NCBI GenBank assembly: GCA_021740625.1
Contig: JAIOZK010000003.1
Location: 112,507 to 176,506, forward strand
Source: Bacteroidales bacterium
GTDB lineage: Bacteria; Bacteroidota; Bacteroidia; Bacteroidales; JAIOZK01
Direction of reading: 5' to 3'
Length of the DNA stretch: 64,000 bases
Within the stretch, counting starts at the first letter, position 1. The number at the start of each line of letters is the position of its first letter. Below the pieces are notes generated by a model. It was not told the origin of the DNA. It was given only the letters and a program-made list of their open reading frames with translations, and ran no database searches. This document shows positions 8,572 through 16,504 of the stretch, piece after piece. The translations under genes were made by a program, and so were the position numbers.

Positions 8572-10203
8572 TCAGGATTGTTTTTTCCATTCTTCTACAT
8601 ATTCCTTAAAAATATCCCGGATGCCCCTGGCGATTTTCGGGTAAGCCTCATCCATCAGATTGGCGAGGGATACGCGGATGGACCATTCGGGACCATCGAA
8701 ACCGCTTCCATTCAGCAGGACAATTGAGTCTTTCTCGGCAAGCCGGAAAAGTATATCGACCGGTTCATAGTGCTTAACCAGAAAATCAGCAAAATCTTTT
8801 CCATGCCATTTTTCTGCCCATAACATGATATCGATCTCTGCATAATATCCTGCCTGGTTGGGATTGGGGATCAGTTCAACCCCCATGCCGGCAAATAGCG
8901 ATTTCAATCTCCTGTGAACCACCTCAATGGCTTTCTGCTTGTATTTGTTGTCCCCGTCGAAAAGGGCGAAGGCAGCAAATAGCATCATCTGGGCTTGCTG
9001 GGGTAAGGATAATCCTGCGGTATGATTCAGGGCCACCATGCGGCTGTCGGCCACCATCCTGTCGATAAATTTCAGTTTTTCAGGATGCAGATGTATGCTT
9101 TTATACCTTTTGTGAAGTTGTTGCTTTTTATCTTCCGGCAATTCGCCGATCATCCTGTCGAATATGTTTTCCTGGTGCACGGTAATCACTCCTAATCGCC
9201 AGCCCGTGCATCCGAAGTATTTGGAGAATGAATAAACCCCGAGGGTGTTGTGTGGGACCTCAGCCATTAGGGAACGGAATCCCGGGACGAATGTTCCATA
9301 AACATCATCTGTGATGAACATCAAATCCGGATTGTCATTTTTGATGGTATCAATGATATTCTCACGCTCCCGCCGACTGAGCGCATAGGAGGGAGGATTG
9401 CTCGGATTGACCAGGAATGCCACCTTGATATCCGGGTCTTTGAGCTTGTTCAGTTCCTCGTCGGGATATTCCCAGTTGTGTTCACCATCTCCGCTCATTC
9501 CTGTGGCATTGATATATACCACATTAAAATTATAGCGGTCGAGCTCGGGGATTTCGATGTATGGCGTAAAAACCGGGATGAACAAGGCGATCTTATCTCC
9601 CCGCTTAATCAGGAAATTCTGCATCAGTGAATCGAAGATATAGCACATGGCGGCAGTACCGCCTTCTGTGGAAAACAGGTCGTATTTGCCTTGCGGGGAA
9701 TCATTGTCGCACATTTCCTGCACAAGATAATCATGTACAATGGCTTCGGGATGCTTCAGCATGCGGTCGGGAACAGGATACTGATCCCCGATCACAGCTT
9801 CTGCAAGTTCATGAACAAAGACATCCGGCTTGAATTGATGTTTGTCAAGTCCGTAATTGTATAATTGCTCCAGGAGTTTGATTCCCGGAGCATTGGCGTT
9901 ATTCTTCAGGAATTCCTTAAATCTTTTTGCAATACCTTTTAATTCCGGTATGCCTGCCATTCCCGCTTTGTAGTTCATGGTCCGGCGACATTCCTCTATG
10001 CCAAATTTGCCCAGGGTGAAAAAGGCTTCCCTGGCTTCGGTGCAGATCCAGTTCGGATTGCCCCTTCCGGCATTGAGCATGGCATGATGTGATTTGTGGG
10101 AATGAACTTCTGACATCGAGATCAGGGTATTTTTGATCTCGAAAGGGCTCATTTGTTCCAGTTCCTTTTCTTTTTTTCTGGAAATATGATCTTTATTTTT
10201 CAT
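8572..10203 (-). CDS. aspD: Aspartate 4-decarboxylase (bifunctional aminotransferase type)
   Basis: A 543-residue PLP enzyme of the AspD family, which decarboxylates L-aspartate to L-alanine and CO2 and also has aspartate aminotransferase activity. Family landmarks are LNAGRGNPNW near the N-terminus, AFLVNPSNPPS, the DDVYGTF strand, the PLP-Lys segment YSFSKYFGCTGWRLG, and the long N- and C-terminal extensions that make AspD about 530-550 residues rather than 400. It lies 10 nt downstream of aspT on the same strand. The pair makes a known metabolic cycle: aspartate enters, alanine leaves and a cytosolic proton is consumed, which generates proton motive force and raises internal pH. Confidence 0.95.
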   Translation of the reverse strand: MKNKDHISRKKEKELEQMSPFEIKNTLISMSEVHSHKSHHAMLNAGRGNPNWICTEAREAFFTLGKFGIEECRRTMNYKAGMAGIPELKGIAKRFKEFLKNNANAPGIKLLEQLYNYGLDKHQFKPDVFVHELAEAVIGDQYPVPDRMLKHPEAIVHDYLVQEMCDNDSPQGKYDLFSTEGGTAAMCYIFDSLMQNFLIKRGDKIALFIPVFTPYIEIPELDRYNFNVVYINATGMSGDGEHNWEYPDEELNKLKDPDIKVAFLVNPSNPPSYALSRRERENIIDTIKNDNPDLMFITDDVYGTFVPGFRSLMAEVPHNTLGVYSFSKYFGCTGWRLGVITVHQENIFDRMIGELPEDKKQQLHKRYKSIHLHPEKLKFIDRMVADSRMVALNHTAGLSLPQQAQMMLFAAFALFDGDNKYKQKAIEVVHRRLKSLFAGMGVELIPNPNQAGYYAEIDIMLWAEKWHGKDFADFLVKHYEPVDILFRLAEKDSIVLLNGSGFDGPEWSIRVSLANLMDEAYPKIARGIRDIFKEYVEEWKKQS

Positions 10204-10213
10204 GTTTCAGGTT

Positions 10214-11917
10214 TTAGCTAAAAAGAAATACGACAATGATTCCGCATATGATCAAAAGGGTGTTGCCCACGGCATAAGTCACCGTATAACCAAGGGCAGG
10301 GAGGTTGCTCTGCAGGGCGTCTTCCACGGCGGGCAGACCGGCCGTGGTAACCCTGGCACCGCAGCAGCAGCCGAGTCCAAGGGGTGCATTGAATTTAAAG
10401 ATGTATCTTGCCATGAAGAGACCGAGTATCACCGGTATTGCCGAGGCAAGTGCACCGATGAGGAAAAGGGAAGCGCCGACTTCCTTGAATCCCTCAACAA
10501 AACTGGGAGCAGCCGTAATTCCCACCACGGCAATGAAGGTGTTCAGGCCCAGGTTGGTCATGATCCAGAGCGCCGGCTCGGGGACCTGGGCAAAGGTCGG
10601 GTGTTTTGATCTGAGCCATCCCAGGAACAGACCTGCGATCAGTGCGCCGCCGCTGGCGCTGAGGCTGAGTTCCATCTTTCCTATCTGCAGGGTGAGCAAA
10701 CCGATGATACCACCGATCAGGATGCCAATGCCCACGGAGATCATATCGGTTTTCTCGGTACTCACATCCGGGAAGCCCAGCAGTTTTACCGCATCATCGA
10801 CATCTTCTTTGGAGCCGATCAGGTAAAGCATATCACCTTTGTGTATCACTGTTTGTGGAGTTAGTGGAAGCTCCATGCCGCCACGGGTGATCTTCACCAG
10901 CGAAACTTTCAGGTCGGGACGCTGCTGGCCCAACTGGTGAACTGTCATGCCGTGAACCTTTTTATTGGTCAACAGTATTTTAATATTCTCTACCTTGAAT
11001 TTCAGTAGTTCAGGATCATAAATTTCATGACCAAAATCTTTCATAATAGAGATTACATAAGGCCCGTTGCCCTGAAGCACGATGTCATCATGTTCCTGAA
11101 ATCTGTAATTGGGATCAACGTCCTCCACCTTGGAACTGTCTTTTTTTCTCATTTTATAGACATAAATCCTGTGGCCAAGATCAAAGAAATGCTTGTCAAT
11201 TTCTGCACTTGTTTTCCCGATGGCGAACGCACCCGGCTTTAGATTATAAGCGCGAAAAACGATGTTCGAATATGGAGAGATCATGGTATACTGATCTTTC
11301 CCGGGCAGGCCCATTTTCTTTTCCAGGTCGATGCATTGCTGCCTGGCCTTTTTCAGACCTCCCCAGAAAAGCGGTCCGACCTGTGCAAGCAGAAATGCCG
11401 TGCCAATGGTTCCGAAGAGATAGGTAACGGCATAACATACCGCCACGGAACTTTGCATGCTTTCTTTCTCTGCAGCGCTGATATCCAGTGAACCAATGGT
11501 GTCCTGCCCCACACCGATCACAGCTGAGATGGTCTGTGCGCCGGCAAGCAATCCTGCCGCCTGCCCAGCATTATATCCCATCATCTTTCCCAGCCACCAT
11601 GTAACCAGCAATCCGAAAACCGCGATGAGAAAAGTGAACAGCAATTGGGGCAGTCCTGATTTTTTCAGGCTGTTGAAAAACTGTGGCCCGACGCTATAAC
11701 CCACAGAGAATAAAAATATCAGGAAGAAGATCTGTTTGAGGTCATCCGAAATATCGATTTTCAGCTGACCGACGATCACCCCGACAAGCAGCACGCTGGT
11801 AACACTGCCCAGGGAAAAAGTTTTGTACTTGAATTTGCCGATAAAAAATCCCAGGGCGATGGTCATGAAAATTGCCAGTCCGGGGTTTTCCTGCAAGGTT
11901 TTGATAAGCCAGTCCAT
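10214..11917 (-). CDS. aspT: Aspartate:alanine antiporter
   Basis: A 567-residue inner-membrane transporter of the AAEx family. Hydrophobic N-terminal helices (for example IFLFSVGYSVGPQFF and GYNAGQAAGLLAGAQTISAVIGVG) are followed by a hydrophilic middle with two RCK_C/TrkA_C-like domains (about residues 205-380, DDIVLQGN and GDMLYLIGSKED), then a second helix set ending in LGCCCGARVTTAGLPAVEDA. The GARTT-like repeats near the ends of both halves are a family feature. It exchanges external aspartate for internal alanine and heads the operon with aspD. A dyad at 11980-12010 lies upstream. Confidence 0.94.
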   Translation of the reverse strand: MDWLIKTLQENPGLAIFMTIALGFFIGKFKYKTFSLGSVTSVLLVGVIVGQLKIDISDDLKQIFFLIFLFSVGYSVGPQFFNSLKKSGLPQLLFTFLIAVFGLLVTWWLGKMMGYNAGQAAGLLAGAQTISAVIGVGQDTIGSLDISAAEKESMQSSVAVCYAVTYLFGTIGTAFLLAQVGPLFWGGLKKARQQCIDLEKKMGLPGKDQYTMISPYSNIVFRAYNLKPGAFAIGKTSAEIDKHFFDLGHRIYVYKMRKKDSSKVEDVDPNYRFQEHDDIVLQGNGPYVISIMKDFGHEIYDPELLKFKVENIKILLTNKKVHGMTVHQLGQQRPDLKVSLVKITRGGMELPLTPQTVIHKGDMLYLIGSKEDVDDAVKLLGFPDVSTEKTDMISVGIGILIGGIIGLLTLQIGKMELSLSASGGALIAGLFLGWLRSKHPTFAQVPEPALWIMTNLGLNTFIAVVGITAAPSFVEGFKEVGASLFLIGALASAIPVILGLFMARYIFKFNAPLGLGCCCGARVTTAGLPAVEDALQSNLPALGYTVTYAVGNTLLIICGIIVVFLFS

Positions 11918-11979
11918 GATGTTTCTTTTGGTTTGGTTTTAACATGCAATTGAAACCGGTATAGACAGTAGTGCTTTTC

Positions 11980-12010
11980 AATGCATGTGTAAAAACATAT
12001 TACATGCATT
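11980..12010. promoter_or_regulatory. Dyad AATGCATGT-N13-ACATGCATT upstream of aspT
   Basis: A perfect 9-bp inverted repeat with a 13-bp AT-rich spacer, ending 63 bp upstream of the aspT start. It could be an operator for a dimeric regulator. No regulator gene lies next to it, and no TAnnTTTG element was found near. Confidence 0.4.
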
Positions 12011-12119
12011 CAAGTATATAAAATAAATCCATAACAGTGTTAATTTTTTTAATAATTATTTTGAAAGGAATTTAAGGTTTGATGTGTTTACTTCCTTAAG
12101 GCTTTTATTTAGCCCAGCT

Positions 12120-12268
12120 GAGGCTGTATCAAAAGTAAGATAATTATAATTTGCCACAAAGGCACTAAACAAAGAATCACAAAGATTAGGCTTCCAGGCA
12201 TATAACAACTTGGTGTAGCTTTGAGTTTTGGTGGCTTTGTGGCTATTAAAGACTTTCGAGACAGCCTC
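12120..12268. mobile_element. MITE-like element with 17-bp terminal inverted repeats
   Basis: The left end reads GAGGCTGTATCAAAAGT (12120-12136). The right end is the reverse complement of GAGGCTGTCTCGAAAGT (12252-12268), giving 15 of 17 matches. The 149-bp interior has no coding capacity and is rich in CACAAAG/CTTTGTG. GAGGCTGT-type ends are typical of transposase-mobilised elements in this phylum (from memory of such IS ends). No clear target duplication is visible, so this is a candidate non-autonomous element. Confidence 0.5.
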
Positions 12269-12400
12269 CACTATTGACAATTCTATTCAACAATCAAATC
12301 GGGTTTGAACCAACCAAGGGGAAAATGCCAGGTGATAGCCAGGATAGCATCTGTCTGCGGCCTACTTCACAACCGCTAATGTCTTGTGCCAAATGCTTGC

Positions 12401-12425
12401 TGCTTACTGCCGAGTGCTTACTGCC
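12401..12425. repeat. Direct repeat TGCTTACTGCC x2
   Basis: Two exact 11-bp copies (12401-12411 and 12415-12425) with a 14-bp period, in low-complexity sequence just before the cysS stop codon. Confidence 0.6.
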
Positions 12426-12433
12426 TACTTCTT

Positions 12434-13903
12434 TTACCCCCCAAACTCCCAGCTCGATCCTTCTTTGCTATCCTTGATCACGATGTTCAGCCGGGCCAGC
12501 TCATCCCGGATCTTGTCGGAGGTTGCGAAGTCTTTGTTCTTGCGGGCATTTTGGCGGATGTCAAGCAGGGTCTGCATCAGGTAATCGATCAGTTCATCCT
12601 GTCCGCCCTTGCTTTCTTCCTGCAGGCCGAGTATGTCGAAAGTGAAGGTTCTCATCACTTTTTGCAGGAGGTCAAGATCTTCTTCTGTGAGGGAGGCTTT
12701 TTTATCATGCACCGAATTGATGATCTTCACCCCCTCGAATAATTGTGAAATGACCACCGGGCTGTTGAAATCATCGTTCATGGCCTCATAGCAGTTCTTT
12801 TCCAGTTCCTGAATGTTGAAATCCGATTTCTCGCCTGCCTTCAGGTCCTCCAGTGTTTGCATGGCCTGCATCAGTCGCTTCAGCCCTTTTTCGGCTGCCT
12901 GCAGGGCTTCGTTGGAAAAGTCGAGGGTGCTGCGGTAGTGGGCCATCAGGATGAAAAAGCGTATTGTCATGGGGCTGTAGGCTTTTTCCATCAGTTTGTG
13001 TTCACCCGAGAATACTTCATACAATGGGATGGCATTGCCCAGGGATTTGCCCATTTTCTTGCCTTCCAGGGTTACCATGTTATTGTGCAGCCAGTATTTG
13101 ACCGGGGATTTCCCGTAGGCTACCGTCGACTGGGCGATCTCGGCTTCATGGTGGGGAAAGAGAAGATCCATGCCACCACCGTGTATGTCGAATTCCTCAC
13201 CCAGGTATTTTATACCCATGGCAGAACATTCGGCATGCCAGCCGGGAAAACCATCACTCCATGGGGAAGGCCAGCGCATAATATGTTCGGGTTGGGCTTT
13301 TTTCCAGATGGCGAAATCAAAACTGCTTTTTTTCTCGTCCTGCCCTTCCAGGCTGCGGGTTTCGCTCATGAGGTCTTCCAGCTTCCTGCCGGAAAGAATG
13401 CCATAGCGATGATCCTGGTTGTACTTTTCTATGTCGAAATACAGGGAACCATTGGTTTCGTATGCCATTCCCTTATCCCTGATCTTCTTCACAAGTTCTA
13501 TTTGTTCGATGATATGCCCGGAGGCATGGGGTTCAATACTGGGTCGCAGAACATTCAGGGCATCCATGTTCTGGTGGTAGCGGTTGGTATAATGCTGCAC
13601 CACTTCCATGGGTTCCAGCTTTTCGATACGGGCTTTTTTTGCGATTTTGTCTTCGCCCTCGTCCGCATCGTCTTCCAGGTGGCCTACATCTGTGATATTT
13701 CTTACATAACGGACTTTGTAACCAAGATGCATCAGATAACGGTAAATTAAATCGAATGCCACGGCCGGACGTGCGTGTCCGAGATGGGCATCACCATAAA
13801 CCGTAGGCCCGCATACGTACATGCCCACATAGGGAGGTTTGACGGGTTTGAATTCCTCTTTCTTCCTGCTGAGGGTGTTGTGTACGAATAGTTTGTTTTC
13901 CAT
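12434..13903 (-). CDS. cysS: Cysteinyl-tRNA synthetase
   Basis: A 489-residue class I synthetase that charges tRNA-Cys in the cytosol. It shows [20 protein letters not shown] (the zinc-ligand Cys and the HIGH motif HLGH), GWHAECSAM and [14 protein letters not shown] (other zinc ligands), and KMGKSLGN as the KMSKS motif. The C-terminal DALR anticodon-binding helices and the tail [15 protein letters not shown] complete the family pattern, and the length is normal. The promoter element TAATTTTG ends 4 nt before the ATG. Confidence 0.97.
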   Translation of the reverse strand: MENKLFVHNTLSRKKEEFKPVKPPYVGMYVCGPTVYGDAHLGHARPAVAFDLIYRYLMHLGYKVRYVRNITDVGHLEDDADEGEDKIAKKARIEKLEPMEVVQHYTNRYHQNMDALNVLRPSIEPHASGHIIEQIELVKKIRDKGMAYETNGSLYFDIEKYNQDHRYGILSGRKLEDLMSETRSLEGQDEKKSSFDFAIWKKAQPEHIMRWPSPWSDGFPGWHAECSAMGIKYLGEEFDIHGGGMDLLFPHHEAEIAQSTVAYGKSPVKYWLHNNMVTLEGKKMGKSLGNAIPLYEVFSGEHKLMEKAYSPMTIRFFILMAHYRSTLDFSNEALQAAEKGLKRLMQAMQTLEDLKAGEKSDFNIQELEKNCYEAMNDDFNSPVVISQLFEGVKIINSVHDKKASLTEEDLDLLQKVMRTFTFDILGLQEESKGGQDELIDYLMQTLLDIRQNARKNKDFATSDKIRDELARLNIVIKDSKEGSSWEFGG

Positions 13904-13907
13904 GCTG

Positions 13908-13915
13908 CAAAATTA
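13908..13915 (-). promoter_or_regulatory. -7 promoter element TAATTTTG, leaderless type
   Basis: The minus strand reads TAATTTTG (TAnnTTTG), with 4 nt (CAGC) before the cysS ATG at 13903. Confidence 0.55.
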
Positions 13916-14106
13916 ACTTTTTTAGAGGAAAAACGAGAAAGCTGCTTTTTGCCTTTACCTGATCCGATCCCACCAGAAACTGACTGAAAAGAGCCATTGG
14001 TAAATTTCTGTTTTAATTTTACTTCGCAGCGCAAATGGATACTTTACCACTTACAGTTCATTGCTTGCTTTTTCAATAATTTAATCCCGTGATTTTAAAG
14101 GCCGCA

Positions 14107-14568
14107 TCAATTTATTTGATCGGCCTTTATTTTTATCTGGTTTTCCTCTTTGGCTTCACCCTGATGATATATAACCCTTTTGATCAGCCGATGCTTTTCA
14201 TCAAAATATTTCCACTCCCCGTGCCAGTAGTAATGAACATCCTCTTCGGTAATGTCGAATCTTGCCCAGCCCTTGTGGGTTATATTTCCAAAACGATCGT
14301 AATATTTTACCTTCAAGCGGCTTCCCCGTTCTTTGAATTTAACAGCCAGGTTGCCATTGTTATGATAGGTTTTTGTTTTCCATTTTTCTTTTCCGTTGTC
14401 ATACCAGTATTTCGACATGGGGATTGTTTTATCATCATCCCACCAGGTGATCCACAAGCCGTGCTTTTTATCATTTTTATTTTTATGATTGATCCTGCCA
14501 AAATAAAAGGATTCGGTGCAGGAGCTGAGTATAATCAACGATATCAATATCAAAATCAGCTTTCTCAT
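14107..14568 (-). CDS. MORN-variant repeat lipoprotein
   Basis: A 153-residue lipoprotein starting MRKLILILISLIILSSC, with the lipidated Cys at residue 17. After it come degenerate MORN-like (YwqK-type) repeats: KKHGLWITWWDD, YWYDNGKEKWKTKTYHNNGNL, KVKYYDRFGNITHKGW and YYWHGEWKYFDEKHRLI. Such repeats make short beta-hairpins and often mediate binding; no enzyme activity is implied. The start is ATG 14568: an upstream in-frame ATG at 14610 would read through a perfect hairpin and the promoter. A BlaI-type dyad at 14637-14652 and its place behind the blaI-M56 operon suggest it belongs to that regulon. Confidence 0.85.
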   Translation of the reverse strand: MRKLILILISLIILSSCTESFYFGRINHKNKNDKKHGLWITWWDDDKTIPMSKYWYDNGKEKWKTKTYHNNGNLAVKFKERGSRLKVKYYDRFGNITHKGWARFDITEEDVHYYWHGEWKYFDEKHRLIKRVIYHQGEAKEENQIKIKADQIN

Positions 14569-14573
14569 AGGTT

Positions 14574-14581
14574 CAAAGATA
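14574..14581 (-). promoter_or_regulatory. -7 promoter element TATCTTTG, leaderless type
   Basis: Exact TAnnTTTG on the minus strand, 5 nt before ATG 14568. This placement decides the start of the MORN lipoprotein. Confidence 0.6.
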
Positions 14582-14584
14582 AAC

Positions 14585-14615
14585 AATGGATGCCTTTGCA
14601 TGAAAGGCATCCATT
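14585..14615 (-). terminator. Hairpin, candidate terminator of the blaI-M56 operon
   Basis: The arms ATGGATGCCTTT (14586-14597) and AAAGGCATCCAT (14603-14614) pair perfectly, with one further A-T pair outside and a 5-nt loop (GCATG). On the minus strand the stem is followed by TGTTTATC, a weak U-tract. It lies between the M56 gene and the promoter of the next gene. Confidence 0.55.
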
Positions 14616-14636
14616 TGTGATAAAGATTAGTTATAG

Positions 14637-14652
14637 AACTAAGATATTAGTT
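14637..14652. promoter_or_regulatory. BlaI/MecI-type operator dyad AACTAA-GATA-TTAGTT
   Basis: A perfect 6-4-6 inverted repeat identical in its arms to the dyad at 16365-16380 beside the BlaI gene's own promoter. It lies 18 bp past the M56 stop codon and about 70 bp upstream of the MORN lipoprotein start. Confidence 0.65.
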
Positions 14653-14670
14653 ACGTATCGCAAAAAAATT

Positions 14671-15963
14671 TTAATTCAGTGCGTAACGGATCGGGAGATT
14701 AAATACCACTCTTACATTTTTCCCTTCCTGTTTGCCGGGCATCCAGTCGGGCATGTTTTCCACCACCCTGATCGCTTCTTTGTCCAGGTCTTCCCGGATG
14801 CCTCTCAGGAGCTTGACACCTGAAACGCTGCCGTCTTTATTGATCACAAAGCTGACGAATACCCTGCCCTGTATGCTGTCTTTTCTCGCAGCTTCGGGAT
14901 AGCGGATGTTTTCCTGAAGGTATTTGAAAAGAGCATTCCTGCCACCCGGGAATTCGGGCATTTCCTCAACAACTGTAAAGATCTCAGCATCCTCTTCTTC
15001 ATTCATTGGTTTTGTTTCCGGCAAACCTTCATGTATTACATCCACTTTCTGTTCGACAGCTTCGACCGTGCTGTCCTGTTCAATTTGCTTGTCTTCCTGC
15101 TCATTGCTGCATGCAAAGCCAAGAATCAGCAGGCCCAGGACAGGCAAAACTGCCAGGTATTTCAGCAGAGCGCTTGATTGTGTTTTTTGTTTTGTCATCA
15201 TAATAATCCTCCTTTTTAATATTGAATAATTAAAATTATTGGTCATATCATTTAGATGGATACCGAGTGCATGGTTTAAGAGTGCTTTCTGGTATTGGCT
15301 AATATCATAACCATGGTTGATAAGTTCTTCATCGGCCAGGAATTCATGGTTTTCTTTGATGGATTTGCGGTAAAGCCAGACGGCAGGATTGAACCACTGG
15401 AAAATGCTGAGCAGTTCGATGAGGATCAGGTCGAGGCTGTGACCCTGTTTGATATGAATGAGTTCATGATCAAGGATCTTCCTGAGATCACCGGGTTTGT
15501 TGCTTTCCTGGTTGATAAAAACATAACCGAAAAATGAGAAGGGAGCATATTTCTTCTCCAGGTGAACGATGGTAATTCCTTTGCGCCTGGTCTTGCGGCC
15601 TTTTCTGATCATGGAGAAGACCTGGAACAGCTCAAATAAGAAACGCAGGCTGAATATAAATACTCCGGTAAGATAAGCAATAAGGATGCCCTGGAAAATC
15701 CCAATATTCCTGTTAATGACTTGTGAGCCTTGTTCAGCAGTGATCGTGATGCTATCCAGCCAAACCACCATGCTGCCCGTTTCCTGTGCGGGTTGCAATT
15801 TTAAATCCATGGCAGGTACAACAAGGCTGATCATGATGGAAGTAACGAGAAAAAAGCGGTTCAATTTATAAAAAGTATCTCTTCTGAAAAAAAGCCAATA
15901 AAGTAGGTACAGGAGTATCAAACTGACAGCAACCTGGGCGATATATAAAAGAAAGCTATTCAC
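14671..15963 (-). CDS. M56 (BlaR1-like) membrane peptidase fused to TonB C-terminal domain
   Basis: A 430-residue membrane protein. The N-terminal helices (residues 1-25, 35-52, 90-112) carry a cytosolic metalloprotease loop with HELIH (H166, E167, H170) and downstream ENHEFLADEE, the zinc site of peptidase M56 (BlaR1/MecR1). A fourth helix lies near residue 265-285. The tail (about 340-430) is a TonB C-terminal domain (FPGGRNALFKYLQENIRYPE, GRVFVSFVINKDGSVSGV) in place of BlaR1's penicillin sensor. It overlaps the BlaI gene by 8 nt, so repressor and protease are made together. It probably cleaves or inactivates the repressor in response to an envelope signal; the signal is unknown. Confidence 0.9.
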   Translation of the reverse strand: MNSFLLYIAQVAVSLILLYLLYWLFFRRDTFYKLNRFFLVTSIMISLVVPAMDLKLQPAQETGSMVVWLDSITITAEQGSQVINRNIGIFQGILIAYLTGVFIFSLRFLFELFQVFSMIRKGRKTRRKGITIVHLEKKYAPFSFFGYVFINQESNKPGDLRKILDHELIHIKQGHSLDLILIELLSIFQWFNPAVWLYRKSIKENHEFLADEELINHGYDISQYQKALLNHALGIHLNDMTNNFNYSILKRRIIMMTKQKTQSSALLKYLAVLPVLGLLILGFACSNEQEDKQIEQDSTVEAVEQKVDVIHEGLPETKPMNEEEDAEIFTVVEEMPEFPGGRNALFKYLQENIRYPEAARKDSIQGRVFVSFVINKDGSVSGVKLLRGIREDLDKEAIRVVENMPDWMPGKQEGKNVRVVFNLPIRYALN

Positions 15964-16342
15964 TTTTCTTCTGTTTTTGTTCTTTAATCTTTTCTTCCAT
16001 CAATTGCTTGATCTCTTCCAGTTCTTTCAGGGAAAGTTTTTCTTCTTTCGCAAAAAAGGAGGTAACCGCCTTATAGGAATTACCGAAATAATTCTTTACA
16101 AATCCCCGGAAAAAACTCCTGGTGTATTCTTTTTTGGATACAAGCGGAAAGTACTCATGTGTTTTCCCATAAGCTTTGTGCCCGACAAATCCTTTGCGCT
16201 GTAGAATCCTGACAATGGTGGAAACGGTGTTGTAGGCCGGTTTCGGTTCAGGCATCCGGTCCAGGATATCCTTAACAAATCCCTTCTCCAGTTTCCAGAG
16301 GATCTGCATGATCTGTTCTTCTGCTTTCGTGAGTTCTTTCAT
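15956..16342 (-). CDS. BlaI/MecI/CopY family repressor
   Basis: A 128-residue winged-helix repressor: MKELTKAEEQIMQILWKLEKGFVKDIL, then the recognition region PKPAYNTVSTIVRILQRKGFVGH, and a C-terminal dimerisation helix region (FAKEEKLSLKELEEIKQLMEE). Length and layout match BlaI/MecI. It is the first gene of the operon with the M56 protease, and two matching dyads flank its promoter, which implies autorepression relieved by the protease. Confidence 0.94.
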   Translation of the reverse strand: MKELTKAEEQIMQILWKLEKGFVKDILDRMPEPKPAYNTVSTIVRILQRKGFVGHKAYGKTHEYFPLVSKKEYTRSFFRGFVKNYFGNSYKAVTSFFAKEEKLSLKELEEIKQLMEEKIKEQKQKKSE

Positions 16343-16364
16343 TCCAGACGCTGTTTGGGTATAT

Positions 16365-16380
16365 AACTAAGAAATTAGTT
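16365..16380. promoter_or_regulatory. BlaI-type operator 1, AACTAA-GAAA-TTAGTT
   Basis: A perfect 6-4-6 dyad centred about 30 bp upstream of the BlaI start codon and just downstream of the -7 element, where bound repressor would block transcription. Confidence 0.7.
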
Positions 16381-16390
16381 TAATATTGTA

Positions 16391-16421
16391 CAAACATAAC
16401 TTAATAATTAGTTAGTGTCAA
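16391..16421 (-). promoter_or_regulatory. Promoter of blaI-M56 operon (TTG-N20-TATGTTTG)
   Basis: The minus strand carries TTG (complement of 16419-16421), a 20-bp spacer and TATGTTTG (complement of 16391-16398). Both parts match the Bacteroidota -33/-7 consensus and spacing. Confidence 0.7.
16398..16413. promoter_or_regulatory. BlaI-type operator 2, AACTTA-ATAA-TTAGTT
   Basis: A 6-4-6 dyad with one mismatch from operator 1, lying in the -33/-7 spacer. The two operator centres are 33 bp apart, about three helical turns. Confidence 0.65.
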
Positions 16422-16504
16422 GTTTTTCCCAGTTTATCATCGATTTTTTGTTAATTTGTGCAACATATGGGAAACAACTGAATATGATTTAAAAGAATAA
16501 TGGT

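Larger units (their letters stand above)
11918..12433. other. 515-bp gap: dyad, MITE-like element, short repeats
   Basis: No gene is supported here. From left to right it holds an AT-rich aspT upstream region with a 9-bp dyad (11980-12010), a 149-bp element with terminal inverted repeats (12120-12268), and low-complexity direct repeats near cysS. The 74-codon minus-strand frame inside the element is a by-product of its CACAAAG-rich sequence. Confidence 0.6.

Noticed and set aside
12056..12280. 74-codon minus-strand frame upstream of aspT
   Set aside because: It lies across the MITE-like element and translates CACAAAG-rich repeat sequence; no family features or promoter.
14671..16342. Beta-lactam resistance module (BlaR1-BlaI)
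   Set aside because: The sensor lacks a penicillin-binding domain and no beta-lactamase gene is present; the TonB tail indicates another signal.
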